Below are positions 7,831 to 17,506 of a DNA stretch of 64,000 nucleotides, in pieces. The DNA is taken from the NCBI GenBank assembly GCA_965218775.1, contig CBDCLS010000006.1, positions 2,666,001-2,730,000 on the forward strand, given 5' to 3'. The notes below the pieces were generated by a model. It was not told the origin of the DNA. It made no database searches and saw only the letters and a program-made list of their open reading frames with translations. The stretch comes from CAUZIZ01 sp965218775 (GTDB taxonomy: Bacteria > Acidobacteriota > UBA6911 > RPQK01 > JAJDTT01). A program made the translations under genes and the position numbers. The stretch's first letter is position 1. Every line of letters starts with the position of its first letter.

Positions 7831-9576
7831 ATGTTCGCACACTCGAGTCGCACCGGGAGCATTTTACTTCGGTTTTTCAGCGCCATTCTGGCTGGGGTCG
7901 GGCTCACGGCTTGTTCGCCCGATGAAGTCGTCGACGAGCCAGCCTCCGTCGGTAGGGAAGAAGTCCAGCGTGAGTTGCGCCGAGCCGTCGAGTTCTTCCG
8001 TTCCAGGGTTTCCAACCAGGGCGGATACCACTTCCGCTACAGCTCTGACCTGTCGTACGGTCGTTCCGAAGCTGCCGAAGGACCCTCCCAAGTGACGGTT
8101 CAGAGAGGGGGTACTCCCGTAGTCGGGCTGGCCTACTTGCGGGCCTATGGGGCGACAGAGGATGCCTTCTATCTGGAGGCGGCTCGGGAAGCGGCGCTCG
8201 TTCTGGCGCGCGGCCAGCACTGTTCTGGTGGGTGGGACTACATCATCGAACTCGATCCCACGAAGCGCAAAAACTATCCCTACCGAGTCGATGGTGACTG
8301 TCTGGAGAAGGGCATGCCTGAATCGGATGGGGACGCAGGCAAGCCCCCTCCCCAGACCACTCTGGACGACAATGTCACGCAGGCCGCTGTTAGACTCCTG
8401 ATGCGGGTGGATCGGGAGTTGAAGTTTCAGGACGCGGTGATTCACGAGACTGCCCTCTACGCTCTGGAGCAGCTGACTCTGGCGCAATATCCCAATGGCG
8501 CTTGGCCCCAGCGCTACTTTGAGTTCCCAGATCCGGATGCCTTTCCGGCGAAGACAGCCAGCTTTCCCGACTCCTGGTCGCAAACCTGGCCGGGGCCGGG
8601 TTACCGCAGCCACTACACCCTCAACGACAACGCTGTGTTGGACATGATCGACGCCTTCCTGGAAGCGGCCCGCATCTACGACGAACCCCGCTATCGGGCG
8701 GCGGCAGAAAAGGGTGGAGACTTCCTGCTTCTGGCTCAGATGCCGGAGCCTCAGCCGGCCTGGGCACAGCAGTACGACGTCGACATGCACCCGGCCTGGG
8801 GGAGAATCTTCGAGCCGCCATCGGTCACCGGCTCTGAGTCGCAGGCCGTCTTGAAGGTTCTTCTGATCCTGTATCGGGAGACCGGCAAGGAGAAGTATCT
8901 GGAGCCAGTACCCAGGGCAATCGACTACCTACGGAGATCGGGTCTGGACCTTCGGGGCAGTTCGATCCTCGGCAGAAGTAGGGGATGTTCGCCCGATGAG
9001 CTTTGTTTGGCCCGTTTCTATGAGCTTCAGACAAATCGTCCACTTTTCATCAGCAAGGGCAGCCGGGTCCGAGTAAGGGGAGGGAACAGTGATCTGTTGG
9101 ATGGGTACGAGCTGACCTACAGCAATGAAAATGTCATCACCCACTACGGCCTTTGGACCAGTGGTAGACAGCTCGACAAGATTGCCGAGGAGCACCACCG
9201 TTTACTCTCTGCCGATCCGTCGACGGTGGGGCGTCCGGAGCGACTCCAGGGGCTCTCACCCTGGGAAGGAAGCCCTCCAGGCGCATCGGAGGCCGATTTG
9301 GCAGCCCGGGTAAGAGAAACTCTGGCGAGCCTGGACTCGAGGGGGGCCTGGGTCCAGGAGGGCTCCATTGGGAAGGCAGACAACGTAGTGTCCCTCTTCG
9401 CCGCAGAAGAAATGGTCGTCACCATCGGAGATGAAGTCGTCCCTTTGCGAGAGAACCAGACACTCTCAGTCTTTCGAGGTGAGAAAAGACCCTCGGAGAA
9501 GATCATCAGCTCCAACACGTTCGCCCGAAACGTCGGACTCCTCGCCGCCTACCTGGGTCAGGTCCAGCAGCCGTGA
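7831..9576 (+). CDS. Pectate lyase family 10 (PL10) lipoprotein
   Basis: The 581-aa protein has an N-terminal lipobox GVGLTAC (Cys at residue 28), indicating a lipid-anchored product. PL10-type blocks are clear: LARGQHCSGGWDY, LDDNVTQAAVRLLM, QYPNGAWPQRYFEFP, YTLNDNAVLDMID, and MPEPQPAWAQQYDVDMHPAW followed by GRIFEPPSVTG. Known PL10 enzymes cleave polygalacturonate by beta-elimination. A C-terminal region of about 200 aa after residue 375 lies beyond the lyase core. It is divergent from the GH-like gene at 6199-7719. Together with the nearby lactonase and enolase-superfamily genes this points to pectin or uronate use. Confidence 0.85.
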   Translation: MFAHSSRTGSILLRFFSAILAGVGLTACSPDEVVDEPASVGREEVQRELRRAVEFFRSRVSNQGGYHFRYSSDLSYGRSEAAEGPSQVTVQRGGTPVVGLAYLRAYGATEDAFYLEAAREAALVLARGQHCSGGWDYIIELDPTKRKNYPYRVDGDCLEKGMPESDGDAGKPPPQTTLDDNVTQAAVRLLMRVDRELKFQDAVIHETALYALEQLTLAQYPNGAWPQRYFEFPDPDAFPAKTASFPDSWSQTWPGPGYRSHYTLNDNAVLDMIDAFLEAARIYDEPRYRAAAEKGGDFLLLAQMPEPQPAWAQQYDVDMHPAWGRIFEPPSVTGSESQAVLKVLLILYRETGKEKYLEPVPRAIDYLRRSGLDLRGSSILGRSRGCSPDELCLARFYELQTNRPLFISKGSRVRVRGGNSDLLDGYELTYSNENVITHYGLWTSGRQLDKIAEEHHRLLSADPSTVGRPERLQGLSPWEGSPPGASEADLAARVRETLASLDSRGAWVQEGSIGKADNVVSLFAAEEMVVTIGDEVVPLRENQTLSVFRGEKRPSEKIISSNTFARNVGLLAAYLGQVQQP

Positions 9577-9949
9577 AAGACCCAAAATACCAGCAAGGGA
9601 AGCCTGAAGCGCAAGCGAGGGGTTGGGCTACAGCGCCAGACGTCGACAAACGGGCTTTGAACCGAAGAGCAGCGGACGAGTTGGAAGCGATTGTGCAGCG
9701 CCCAACCGCTCGCTTGTGCTTCAGGCTTCCCTGATCCCGAGTCTCCTCACACCCAGGTTTTACGATTCACCGAATGCCAGAGCGACGACTCGCCTGGCAA
9801 AGTTGCGATGACACGATTGTGGCTTGGGTGAAGGTGCGTATAGCGCTCGCTCTGTTTTGCCTATTGCACGTGTCCCAAACGTACTAGACAGTCTTTTCCT
9901 GTAGGCTAGGCGTTCGTCCCTTCCTAACACAGGAAGCGGAGGTTGAAGA
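9577..9949. repeat. Intergenic inverted-repeat (REP/MITE-like) element at 9597-9732
   Basis: This 373-bp gap contains two arms, 9597-9629 and 9700-9732, that are inverted copies with about two mismatches (core GGAAGCCTGAAGCGCAAGCG). The roughly 70-bp centre is unrelated. The hairpin could act as a terminator after the lyase gene or be a non-autonomous element. The remaining bases (9733-9949) presumably hold the promoter of the next gene; I see no recognisable motif there. Confidence 0.7.
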
Positions 9950-11356
9950 ATGATGCTCAGAATTTTGATTACGGTGCTGTTCGCTGGTGTGGTCCAGGGC
10001 GGGAATCATTTCGAGATACCGAAGGGCGAGCGCCAGCTTTTTGTGGATGATCTCGGTATCGCCAGCATCGACCACCTCAACCGAACCATGCATCCCCCTG
10101 TCAAGAAAGGAGCGGTGATCCGTCCAGATCCTACCAAGGGAGGCGCCATCCAGACACGGACTGCTCCCTTCTGGGATCCTGATCGGGAGATCTTCAGGTA
10201 CATGGCGGAGGGCTGGTGGGAGAGTCAGGATGGGCTTCATTGGAGTCGAGGGGCACGAGAGTCGGACCTTAAGGTGGGGCGGGTTCTCTACGACCCGATC
10301 GAGGTGGATCCCGCCCGTCGATTCAAGTCCTTCTTTCCCACCCAACTTGCTGTCTCACCCGACGGTTATCGATGGAAGGTTTTGGGTGTACCCCCCATTC
10401 GCAGCAGCGACGAGCAGAACTTCTCCCTGGATCAGAGCAGCAAGCTGTACATTGGAACGGTCAAGCAGGGGGGGCCCTATGGGCGTTCAGTCTACCTGAC
10501 GACCAGCGAAGACTTCGAGCAGTGGACCGAGCCGGAACTAATTTTCCATGCCGATCAACTGGATCAGGAGCTGGGCCGGAGGAACATCGAAGAACGTCTG
10601 GCTGACCCTGGAACGTGGAAGCCACTCCCAATCTTCAAGATCGATCCCTCAGTCTACAACGTGGACGTCTACAACATGGGTGTATTTCGCTACGAGGGCC
10701 TGTACATAGGGACGCCAGCCCTTTACCACGCCATTGCCCGAGTGCCCAACTACCCCAATACGATCGGCTTTCACTTGGTGCAGTTGGTCTCGAGCCGAGA
10801 CCTTAGGACCTGGAAGCGTCTGGGTGATCGTAAGCCCTTTATCGGCTCCTCACCCATGGGTGCTGGAGCCTACGACCTGACCCAGATCATCGGTCCCTCC
10901 TACCCCTTGGAGCGAGGCGATGAGCTCTGGTTCTACTACACCGGGATCAAGTACCGGGGAACCTTCAGCTATGTAGGGAAGTACCCGGACGGTCGAGATA
11001 TAACGATTCCAGGGCTCGAAGCCGATCGGGGAGCCATTTGTCTGGCGGTCCTTAGACGCGACGGCTTCGTCTCCCTGGACGCCGGAGAGACCCAGGGAAC
11101 CCTCGTAACCAAGCCCTTCGTGCTGCCCGCTGGCAAGTTGTGGGTAAATGTCGAGGCCCCCGAGGGCGACCTGCGGGTCGAGGTACTGGATGCCGAGGAA
11201 AGAGTGCAGGCGGTATCGCCCGGCCTCAAAGGGGATCTGAAGCAAGCCGAGGTTCAGTGGCAGACAGGCGATCTCTCCGGACTCTCGGGTCAGCAGGTGA
11301 GTCTCCGTTTCCGGCTCCGCCAGGCCAGCTTCTATTCCTACTGGATTTCCGACTGA
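9950..11356 (+). CDS. Secreted GH32/GH43-like beta-propeller protein
   Basis: The 468-aa protein has a short signal peptide (MMLRILITVLFAGVVQG) and is preceded by GGAGG about 7 bases before the ATG. Propeller-type strands include LFVDDLGIASIDHL, EIFRYMAEGWWESQDGLHW, SVYLTTSEDFEQWTEPELIF and GDELWFYYTGIKYRG. The C-terminal 90 aa form a beta-sandwich with KPFVLPAGKLWVNVEAP, a module shared with the protein at 6199-7719. It is probably an extracytoplasmic glycan-active protein or a sugar-binding relative. The specific activity is unknown. Confidence 0.7.
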   Translation: MMLRILITVLFAGVVQGGNHFEIPKGERQLFVDDLGIASIDHLNRTMHPPVKKGAVIRPDPTKGGAIQTRTAPFWDPDREIFRYMAEGWWESQDGLHWSRGARESDLKVGRVLYDPIEVDPARRFKSFFPTQLAVSPDGYRWKVLGVPPIRSSDEQNFSLDQSSKLYIGTVKQGGPYGRSVYLTTSEDFEQWTEPELIFHADQLDQELGRRNIEERLADPGTWKPLPIFKIDPSVYNVDVYNMGVFRYEGLYIGTPALYHAIARVPNYPNTIGFHLVQLVSSRDLRTWKRLGDRKPFIGSSPMGAGAYDLTQIIGPSYPLERGDELWFYYTGIKYRGTFSYVGKYPDGRDITIPGLEADRGAICLAVLRRDGFVSLDAGETQGTLVTKPFVLPAGKLWVNVEAPEGDLRVEVLDAEERVQAVSPGLKGDLKQAEVQWQTGDLSGLSGQQVSLRFRLRQASFYSYWISD

Positions 11357-11368
11357 GGCTAAACTTGA

Positions 11369-11533
11369 ATAGTGAGCATTGAGCAGTGGTCATTCAGAGG
11401 GAAACCTCAGGTCGAAGATAAGGGAGATTCTGCTGTTGTCCAGTTCTCTCCTCGGAATTTCGCCGCTGCTAAGTCAAGTCGTTCGCGGCTCTGTTGGCTG
11501 CAGCTGTTTCCGGTACTGCTCACTGCTCACTAT
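11369..11533. repeat. Inverted-repeat element between convergent genes
   Basis: The arms ATAGTGAGCATTGAGCAGT (11369-11387) and ACTGCTCACTGCTCACTAT (11515-11533) are inverted copies with two mismatches, enclosing about 127 bp of unrelated sequence. Size and layout fit a small non-autonomous element. It lies between the convergent genes ending at 11356 and 11572. Confidence 0.6.
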
Positions 11534-11571
11534 CCAACGATCCGGCTTTCAGCCGGAGGCTGCCTCGAGTT

Positions 11572-12951
11572 TCACATCCCGCCGGCGAAGATCTCGATGA
11601 ACCGTGCATGAGCCGACTGCGCCCGCTGGAAACTGGCCAAGCGAAAGAACTCGTCGGGGCTGTGTGCGCACTCGTCATCCAGGCCGAACGAGAGATTGAC
11701 GGTGTGGATCCCCAGGTGGTCGAGAATCAGTCCACAGGTTGCGATGCTGCCACCCGAGCCCACCACGTAGGGTTTCATCCCGTAGAGCTCCTGGTGGACA
11801 CGGCTGGCAGAGGTGTTGCCAGGATGATCGATCGGAATCGAGTAGGGTTGCGCAGAGGATCCCAATTTCACAACCTCGGCTTCCACTCCGGGAGGAGTAT
11901 TGCCCACAACGTGCCGAGAGATGGCCTCGATGATTCTTTCAGGATCCTGATCTGCCACCAGGCGACAAGTGATCTTGGCATGCGCCTGCCGGGGTAGGAC
12001 CGTCTTCATGCCGTCTCCCTGGAAACCACCCCAGATCCCATTGATTTCCAAGGTGGGACGGATCCACTCTCGCTCGTAGGTGCTGTAGCCGGGTTCGCCA
12101 AAGGTCTGGGAAACGCCGATTGACGAGAGCAGCTCCTCTTCCTCATAGGGTACCCGGGCAAGCTCCTCTCTCATTCGCGCGTCGGGTGCTCGTACGTCGT
12201 CGTAGAAGCCTTCGACCAGGACTCTGCCTTCCGGCGAGCGCATGGAGTCCAGCAAGCGGATCAGGGCATGGACCGGGTTTTGCACCGCGCCTCCGAAGAG
12301 GCCCGAGTGTAGATCCCGCGAGGGTCCCCGAACATTGATCTGTATGGCACAGAGGCCCCGCAGCGAGACCCAGATAGCGGGTTCCTGCTCACTCCACTGA
12401 GATCCGTCGGCACTCACCGCCATGTCGGCAGCGAACCTCCGGGCTTCAGCCTCCATGAAGGGAGGGAGTTGCGGACTGCCGATTTCCTCCTGGCCCTCGA
12501 GCAAGAACTTGACGTTCAGCGGGAGAGCGTTGTGAGTCGCCAGGATCGCTTCTGTCGCCAGAATCGGGGCTAGCATGTTCCCTTTATCGTCGGATGCCCC
12601 TCGAGCGTAGATCCTGCCATCGCGGACGACCGGATCGAAGGGAGGATTGCTCCAGAGCTCCACCGGATCCACCGGCTGTACGTCAAAGTGGCCGTAGATC
12701 AAGAGCGTAGGTTTACCGGGGGCGTGGAGCCAGTCGCCGTAAACCACGGGGTGGCCCTCGGTAGGCAGTACCTGGACATGTTCGATCCCCGCCTTTGTCA
12801 GTCTTTGAGCGACCCATTGGCCGGCATTCTCGACGTCCTCCCGGTGATCCGGAAGGGCTGAAATACTGGGTATACGTAGAAACTCCTGCAGCTCTTCCAG
12901 AAAACGTCCCTGATGTTCCTTCAGGTAGTCCTGCCATTTATTTGTTGCCAT
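11572..12951 (-). CDS. M20 family dipeptidase/metallopeptidase
   Basis: The 459-aa protein carries all M20 metal motifs: YGHFDVQP (H88), GASDDKG (D121/D122), GQEEIGS (E155/E156), SADGSQW and a C-terminal CAHSPDEFF His. The lid/dimerisation domain (about residues 190-330) begins with SLRGLCAIQINVRGPSRDLHSG, typical of the carnosinase-like CNDP branch. These enzymes hydrolyse di- and tripeptides using two zinc or manganese ions. No signal peptide is present, so it is cytoplasmic. It is followed upstream by the enolase-superfamily gene on the same strand with only 31 bp between them, so they may be co-transcribed. Confidence 0.92.
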   Translation of the reverse strand: MATNKWQDYLKEHQGRFLEELQEFLRIPSISALPDHREDVENAGQWVAQRLTKAGIEHVQVLPTEGHPVVYGDWLHAPGKPTLLIYGHFDVQPVDPVELWSNPPFDPVVRDGRIYARGASDDKGNMLAPILATEAILATHNALPLNVKFLLEGQEEIGSPQLPPFMEAEARRFAADMAVSADGSQWSEQEPAIWVSLRGLCAIQINVRGPSRDLHSGLFGGAVQNPVHALIRLLDSMRSPEGRVLVEGFYDDVRAPDARMREELARVPYEEEELLSSIGVSQTFGEPGYSTYEREWIRPTLEINGIWGGFQGDGMKTVLPRQAHAKITCRLVADQDPERIIEAISRHVVGNTPPGVEAEVVKLGSSAQPYSIPIDHPGNTSASRVHQELYGMKPYVVGSGGSIATCGLILDHLGIHTVNLSFGLDDECAHSPDEFFRLASFQRAQSAHARFIEIFAGGM

Positions 12952-12982
12952 GCTCTTTTTCTCCTACTCCACCCAAACCCGA

Positions 12983-14155
12983 TCAGTTGAATTCCACCCG
13001 ATCGCTACAGTTGTCCTGGATGAACTCCCAGTCGTACTCGACTCCCAGGCCCGGACCCTCAGGAACGGTGACACAGCCCTGTGAGTCGATGGCATCCATC
13101 TGGTCCCGGTAGTCGCTCTTATAGGGAGGGCAATGGAAAGGACCCTGGCGGGGATGCAGTAGTCCCATCTCGTAGTAGTTGGTATTGGGGATGGCGGCCA
13201 TCAGGTGGCGACGATCGGGCCCCGGTCCATGGAGTTCCACGTCCAAGCCAAAACCTTCAGCTGCGTGGGCTATTTTCATTACCCCGGTGATGCCCCCGTC
13301 ATAGTCAGGATCGCCCCGAACGAAGTCGGTGGCTTCGGCCTCGATAAAGTCGACGTGTGACTCCAAGCCGCGGAGATGCTCTAGTTGCAACAGTGGAGTC
13401 TTGATGAGTTGGCGCAGTTTTCTGTGGGCATGAGCCGAAATGCCGCCATCCTTGAAGGGGTCCTCGTACCAGAAATAGTCGAACTCATCGCAGGCACGCC
13501 CCAGCTTCAGCGCCTCGCCGAAGGTGCGGATCGCACAGAAAGGATCCAGCATCAAATCCATCTTGCCGCCGACGCGCTCGCCTACGGCCCGAACCACCGC
13601 GATTTGATCCTTCAACGGAGCATCCTGCCAGCCGTGGATCTTGAAACCGGGGTATCCCAGCTGAAGGCACCGCTCCGCGAAGTCGGCGTAGGCTTGAGGA
13701 CTGCTGAGGCCGTCCTTTTCGAAGTCGCCAACGTAGGTGCTCGCATAACAGGGGATCTTCTTCCCCGGAGATCCCCCCAACAACTCGTAGACAGGTGCTT
13801 CGTGATACTTGCCCGCCAGGTCCCAGAGGGCGATATCCACCACGCCCATTCCCAGACGGGACTGTTGGCGGGTGGCCTGCTTCAAATCGTTGTAAATTTC
13901 TTCGCGGGTGAGGGGGTTACGTCCGATCAGGGTAGGTGCCAGGCCGGCGATAACCGTGTAGTCCGCATCGAAGCCCCCAAAATACTCTCCACTGATACCT
14001 ATGTCGGTGTGGATACGGAGCCCCTTGGCACGCCACTTCTGTACCCCTCCCGGTTGGTAGATGGGAATGCCGATCGTTTGCTCCCGGCCCATGTCGTGAA
14101 GCTCGGTTTCGTACTGGATGATCTCGATACTTGTGATCTTGGGCTTCTGCCTCAT
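12983..14155 (-). CDS. Mandelate racemase-type enolase superfamily enzyme
   Basis: The start is set at MRQKPKITSIEI (14155) because the upstream 29 codons do not look like family sequence. The protein has about 390 aa. Active-site residues are visible: GFKIH (K172, H174), LMLDPF (D204), WYEDPF (E231), LLQLEH (E259) and ELHGPGP (H309). Metal ligands D204/E231/E259 follow the classic superfamily order. The phrase EDPFKDGGISAHAHRKLRQ places it in an uncharacterised mandelate-racemase-like subgroup. It likely acts on an acid sugar or other carboxylate. It is a distant paralogue of the gene at 485-1711. Confidence 0.88.
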   Translation of the reverse strand: MRQKPKITSIEIIQYETELHDMGREQTIGIPIYQPGGVQKWRAKGLRIHTDIGISGEYFGGFDADYTVIAGLAPTLIGRNPLTREEIYNDLKQATRQQSRLGMGVVDIALWDLAGKYHEAPVYELLGGSPGKKIPCYASTYVGDFEKDGLSSPQAYADFAERCLQLGYPGFKIHGWQDAPLKDQIAVVRAVGERVGGKMDLMLDPFCAIRTFGEALKLGRACDEFDYFWYEDPFKDGGISAHAHRKLRQLIKTPLLQLEHLRGLESHVDFIEAEATDFVRGDPDYDGGITGVMKIAHAAEGFGLDVELHGPGPDRRHLMAAIPNTNYYEMGLLHPRQGPFHCPPYKSDYRDQMDAIDSQGCVTVPEGPGLGVEYDWEFIQDNCSDRVEFN

Positions 14156-14354
14156 AACGTCTCCCGCAAAGTATCTTGGTCGGATTGGGTGCCAACAGTA
14201 CCACAACTCTCCCTGACTCATGCTAAAGCCCACGTGCCCCAAACTTGCTGGCTGGTGTCAGAAAGACCTGGTGTCTGGGATGCGGCCTTCTTGGGTCTGT
14301 GTTTCTTTCACCTCCCGTTCAGGGCTGATAGACTGCGTTCCATACGAGGCTACG

Positions 14355-14693
14355 ATGATCATTGGTGCGCATTCGATTATCTACAGCAAGAATCCGGAGG
14401 CCGACCGCACCTTCCTCCGTGACGTGCTCAAGCTGCCAAACGTCGATGTAGGCGATGGATGGCTGATTTTCGGTTTGCCGCCAGCAGAGGTCGCAGTGCA
14501 TCCGTCGGACGCAAACGACGTCCATGAGTTCTATCTGATGTGTGATGACGTGGAGACGCTGGTTGCCGAGCTAAAGGAGCAGGGCGTTGGCTGCAGCCCG
14601 GTCCAGGACGAAGGTTGGGGTTTGCTTACAAAGTTGACTCTGCCGGGTGGTGGGAAACTCGGTATTTATCAGCCTCGACATGCCCGTCCGTAG
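14355..14693 (+). CDS. VOC (glyoxalase/bleomycin-resistance) family protein
   Basis: The start at 14355 (MIIGAHSIIYSKN) is preceded by GAGG and opens directly on the first strand of a vicinal-oxygen-chelate fold; the frame extends further upstream without family resemblance. The 112-aa protein shows a single VOC unit pair: GAHSIIYSKNPEADRTFLRD, GWLIFGLPPAEVAVHP, VHEFYLMCDDVETLVAELK and GLLTKLTLPGGGKLGIYQP. Family members are metal-dependent lyases, dioxygenases or drug-binding proteins. His6 and the VHE motif could supply metal ligands. The substrate is unknown. Confidence 0.8.
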   Translation: MIIGAHSIIYSKNPEADRTFLRDVLKLPNVDVGDGWLIFGLPPAEVAVHPSDANDVHEFYLMCDDVETLVAELKEQGVGCSPVQDEGWGLLTKLTLPGGGKLGIYQPRHARP

Positions 14694-14736
14694 GCACGAG
14701 TGTAGCGGAAGGCCCTATATCTGGACCTGTTTCGCA

Positions 14737-14863
14737 CCTTCCCGTTCTTACCCTTGCCCTTGCCTTTGCCCGTGCCCTTGCCCGTTTCGGGTTGGTCGTT
14801 GGCTGATGCCCCAAGAGATGAAGTCCGGGCACGGGCACGGGCAAAGGCACGGGCAAGGTAAGG
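14737..14863. repeat. Inverted low-complexity GGGCAAGGGCAC-type hexamer repeat
   Basis: The left arm (14737-14784) is a run of CCCTTGCCCTTGCCTTTGCC-like units. The right arm (14826-14863) carries the complementary GGGCACGGGCACGGGCAAAG. The arms can pair into a long hairpin between the convergent VOC and DASS genes, so it may terminate transcription in both directions. Confidence 0.65.
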
Positions 14864-14876
14864 AGGGGAGCAGACA

Positions 14877-16361
14877 TCACCACCAGCCCAGCAGTTTCCA
14901 CCACAACATGCCTGCACCCAGCCAGATGATCAGATGGAAGATCGAAATTACGAAACCCACCGAGAACCACTTTGGGACCGGGACGTAGCCCAAGCCAAAG
15001 TAGATGACGATGGGTCCAGAAGAGTAGTTGGTAAGGCATCCGCAGAGGCAGCTGAAATAGGCCATCAGGGCTACCGCCAACATGGGAGCGCCGTCGGCCG
15101 CCAGGGCTAGGGCCAGGAAGGCGGCCGCCATTGCAGATATATGAGCGGTGAACATGCTGAAGGCATACATCGAGTAGAAGTAGACGAGGGCCAGAAGGAT
15201 CACGACCGTCACTCCGTCGAAACCAGATACCCGGACCTCCATGGCCTTGGCAAACCATTCAATGAAGCCGTAGTTTTTGAGTAGATTGGCCATCGTCAAA
15301 AGACCGCCCAGCCATACCAGCGCATCCCAGGCCCGAGCATTCCCGATGATGTCGTTCCAGCTTTCGGTTCGAGTGATGAGAAGAATGCTCACTCCCATCC
15401 AGGCCACGAGCGTGGTGCTGGCGCCATGCAGAGGTTTAGTCGCCCAAAGGACGAGCAGAAGCGTCAGGGTCACGAACATCACCCATTCCTTCCAGTCCAT
15501 GGCTCCCATTTCTTCCAGCTCTTCGACCGCTTTGGCCTGAGCGGGGCGAGCGTCGGAGAGGGTGGGTTTGATTAACCGGTAGATCAGAGGGGGAAGCAGC
15601 ATCAGGCTCAGGAGTCCCGGCACGATTGACCCCAGAGCCCAGGTTCCCCAATCGAAGTCAATCCCGAAGACATCCTTGGCGGCCTTGGAGATGAGGGGGT
15701 TGGCTGCCATGCCGGTCAAGAACATGCTGGCCGTGATCAGGTTGGCGTGGGCGCCGACCAGTGCCAGGAACTTTCCGGCTCGTTCGGGTTCCCGATCCGG
15801 TGTGGAGTTCAGGGCTCTGGAAAGGGAGTCCATGATGGGGGCCATGATGCCGCCACCTCTAGCCGTATTGGAGGGGACCGCTGGACCCAACAGTAGCTCC
15901 GATCCACAGAGGGCGTAGCCTAATCCCAGAGTAGACCTGCCGAGTGCTTTCACCAGTGCCAACGCCAGTCTGCGTCCGAACCCGCTGTGCATCACACCGC
16001 CTGCGAGGAGAAAGGCGGCCACCACCAGCCACACCGTGGAGTCTCCGTAACCACTCAGCGCCTCTTTCATCGTGATTGTGTGAGTCGCGGTGAGTGTCAC
16101 CAGGCCTAGTAGGACCATCGTTCCCATGGGGAAGGGTTGCAGGATGAAGCTAGCGATGACAGCGATGAACACGCTGAAGATCTTCCACCCTTGTTGGGGT
16201 GCATCGTCAGCACCGCTCAGCCACAGAATGAAGGCGATGATCACACAGGCGAGAAACCTGAGATACTGATTGAGCTGGTCGTTCAAAGGTTCGCCAATTA
16301 TGAGGGTCTGAGCGTTCGAGTTGCAATTCTGAACGCATTGTCTTTCGCTTCGAGTCGGCAT
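14877..16361 (-). CDS. DASS (SLC13-type) anion symporter, 2-oxoglutarate/malate translocator-like
   Basis: The 494-aa membrane protein has about 12 helices. Diagnostic motifs are PSNTARGGGI and LTNYSSGPIVIYFG, matching the paired SNT-type substrate and sodium sites of the divalent anion:sodium symporter family, in particular the bacterial/plastid 2-oxoglutarate-malate translocator branch. It imports or exchanges di- or tricarboxylates. The N-terminal 30 residues before the first helix are unusual and the real start may be further in. It is divergently transcribed from the M24 peptidase gene with 14 bp between start codons. Confidence 0.88.
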   Translation of the reverse strand: MPTRSERQCVQNCNSNAQTLIIGEPLNDQLNQYLRFLACVIIAFILWLSGADDAPQQGWKIFSVFIAVIASFILQPFPMGTMVLLGLVTLTATHTITMKEALSGYGDSTVWLVVAAFLLAGGVMHSGFGRRLALALVKALGRSTLGLGYALCGSELLLGPAVPSNTARGGGIMAPIMDSLSRALNSTPDREPERAGKFLALVGAHANLITASMFLTGMAANPLISKAAKDVFGIDFDWGTWALGSIVPGLLSLMLLPPLIYRLIKPTLSDARPAQAKAVEELEEMGAMDWKEWVMFVTLTLLLVLWATKPLHGASTTLVAWMGVSILLITRTESWNDIIGNARAWDALVWLGGLLTMANLLKNYGFIEWFAKAMEVRVSGFDGVTVVILLALVYFYSMYAFSMFTAHISAMAAAFLALALAADGAPMLAVALMAYFSCLCGCLTNYSSGPIVIYFGLGYVPVPKWFSVGFVISIFHLIIWLGAGMLWWKLLGWW

Positions 16362-16375
16362 AGCATTCCAGCACT

Positions 16376-17497
16376 ATGAAAACCGAAGAAAGAACCCATC
16401 TGAGGGGTCTGAAGGCGGCGATGGCCGTGGATGGAATCGATGTCCTGGTCGGTGCGTCTCCCGAGAACTTCGTCTACCTGACCGATACCCTACTGCTGTC
16501 TCACGAGATCATTCCGGAGCGGCTCTGCATGGTAGTCGCGCCCAAGGAAGGAGCCCCATGGGCGCTGGTCTGCTACTGTGAGGAACTGCAGACCCGTCAG
16601 GACTCCTGGATCAAGGAAATCCATACCTATCGTGAGTTTCACGAGTCTCCGATGGAGGTTCTCGCGCGTCTGCTCCAGGAGCAGGGTTGGGGCGGCAGTC
16701 GGATTGGAGTGGAGAAGAGGTTTCTGGTCGGTCGCTATATCGAGGAATTGGCGGCCTTTCTTCCGGAAGCCAGCCTGGTCGCTGGAGATGGCGCCTTCGA
16801 CCAGGCTCGCAGCCTCAAGACACTCCTGGAGGTGGAGATTCTCGAGGCGGCTGCCCTCGAAACCGAAAGAGCGATCCTGGAGTCTTTCAGCCAGTCGTAC
16901 CCCGGTGATTCAGAAAAGGAGGTGGCGGACAGAATCTCTACTCGATTGCTGAAAGCGGGAGCGACTTCCTCATGGATTACGCTCGCTGCCGGTACCAACA
17001 CGGCTACCAACCATCCTTGGGCGGGTAGCAAAAGGTTGGAGCCGGGGGAGATCGTGAGGGTGGACACCGGTGGGACCTTCAAAGGCTATCGCTCGGACGT
17101 GGCCCGGACTGCCGTGGTTGGGGAACCCAGCCGGGAGCAGCGTGAGTTCTACCGTAAGCTGCGAGAAGTTGAGCTGGAGACGATCGACCGGGCTCGGGCC
17201 GGGAGGAGGGCTTGCCAGGTCTATGAGGATTTTGTTGACGCCTTCCAAAGGAGAGGCCTTGGGGTCACCAGCCAGGCGGTGGGTCACGGGCTGGGAACCG
17301 GCTTGCACGAGTATCCGGTTCTAAACGGCAGAGAGGAGGCGGAGTTGGTCCCGGGGATGGTCCTTTGTATCGAGCCTGCGGTCTTCGACTCGAGCGGGTT
17401 TCTGTACCATGTGGAGGATCTGGTTCTAGTGACTGAAGGTGTACCCCGGGTGTTGACGGGTCTTATGGATGCAGATGATTTGTTCGTGATTGCTTGA
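16376..17497 (+). CDS. M24 family metallopeptidase (Xaa-Pro aminopeptidase/dipeptidase-like)
   Basis: The 373-aa protein has a creatinase-like N-terminal domain (about residues 1-150) and a pita-bread catalytic domain. All five metal ligands are visible: RVDTGG (D230), RSDVAR (D241), GHGLGTGLHE (H304), CIEPAV (E333) and VEDLVLV (E347). These enzymes remove an N-terminal residue before proline or split X-Pro dipeptides. No signal peptide is present. It converges on the DUF1501 gene with 9 bp between the stop codons. Confidence 0.92.
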   Translation: MKTEERTHLRGLKAAMAVDGIDVLVGASPENFVYLTDTLLLSHEIIPERLCMVVAPKEGAPWALVCYCEELQTRQDSWIKEIHTYREFHESPMEVLARLLQEQGWGGSRIGVEKRFLVGRYIEELAAFLPEASLVAGDGAFDQARSLKTLLEVEILEAAALETERAILESFSQSYPGDSEKEVADRISTRLLKAGATSSWITLAAGTNTATNHPWAGSKRLEPGEIVRVDTGGTFKGYRSDVARTAVVGEPSREQREFYRKLREVELETIDRARAGRRACQVYEDFVDAFQRRGLGVTSQAVGHGLGTGLHEYPVLNGREEAELVPGMVLCIEPAVFDSSGFLYHVEDLVLVTEGVPRVLTGLMDADDLFVIA

Positions 17498-17506
17498 AGC
17501 TGGTGC

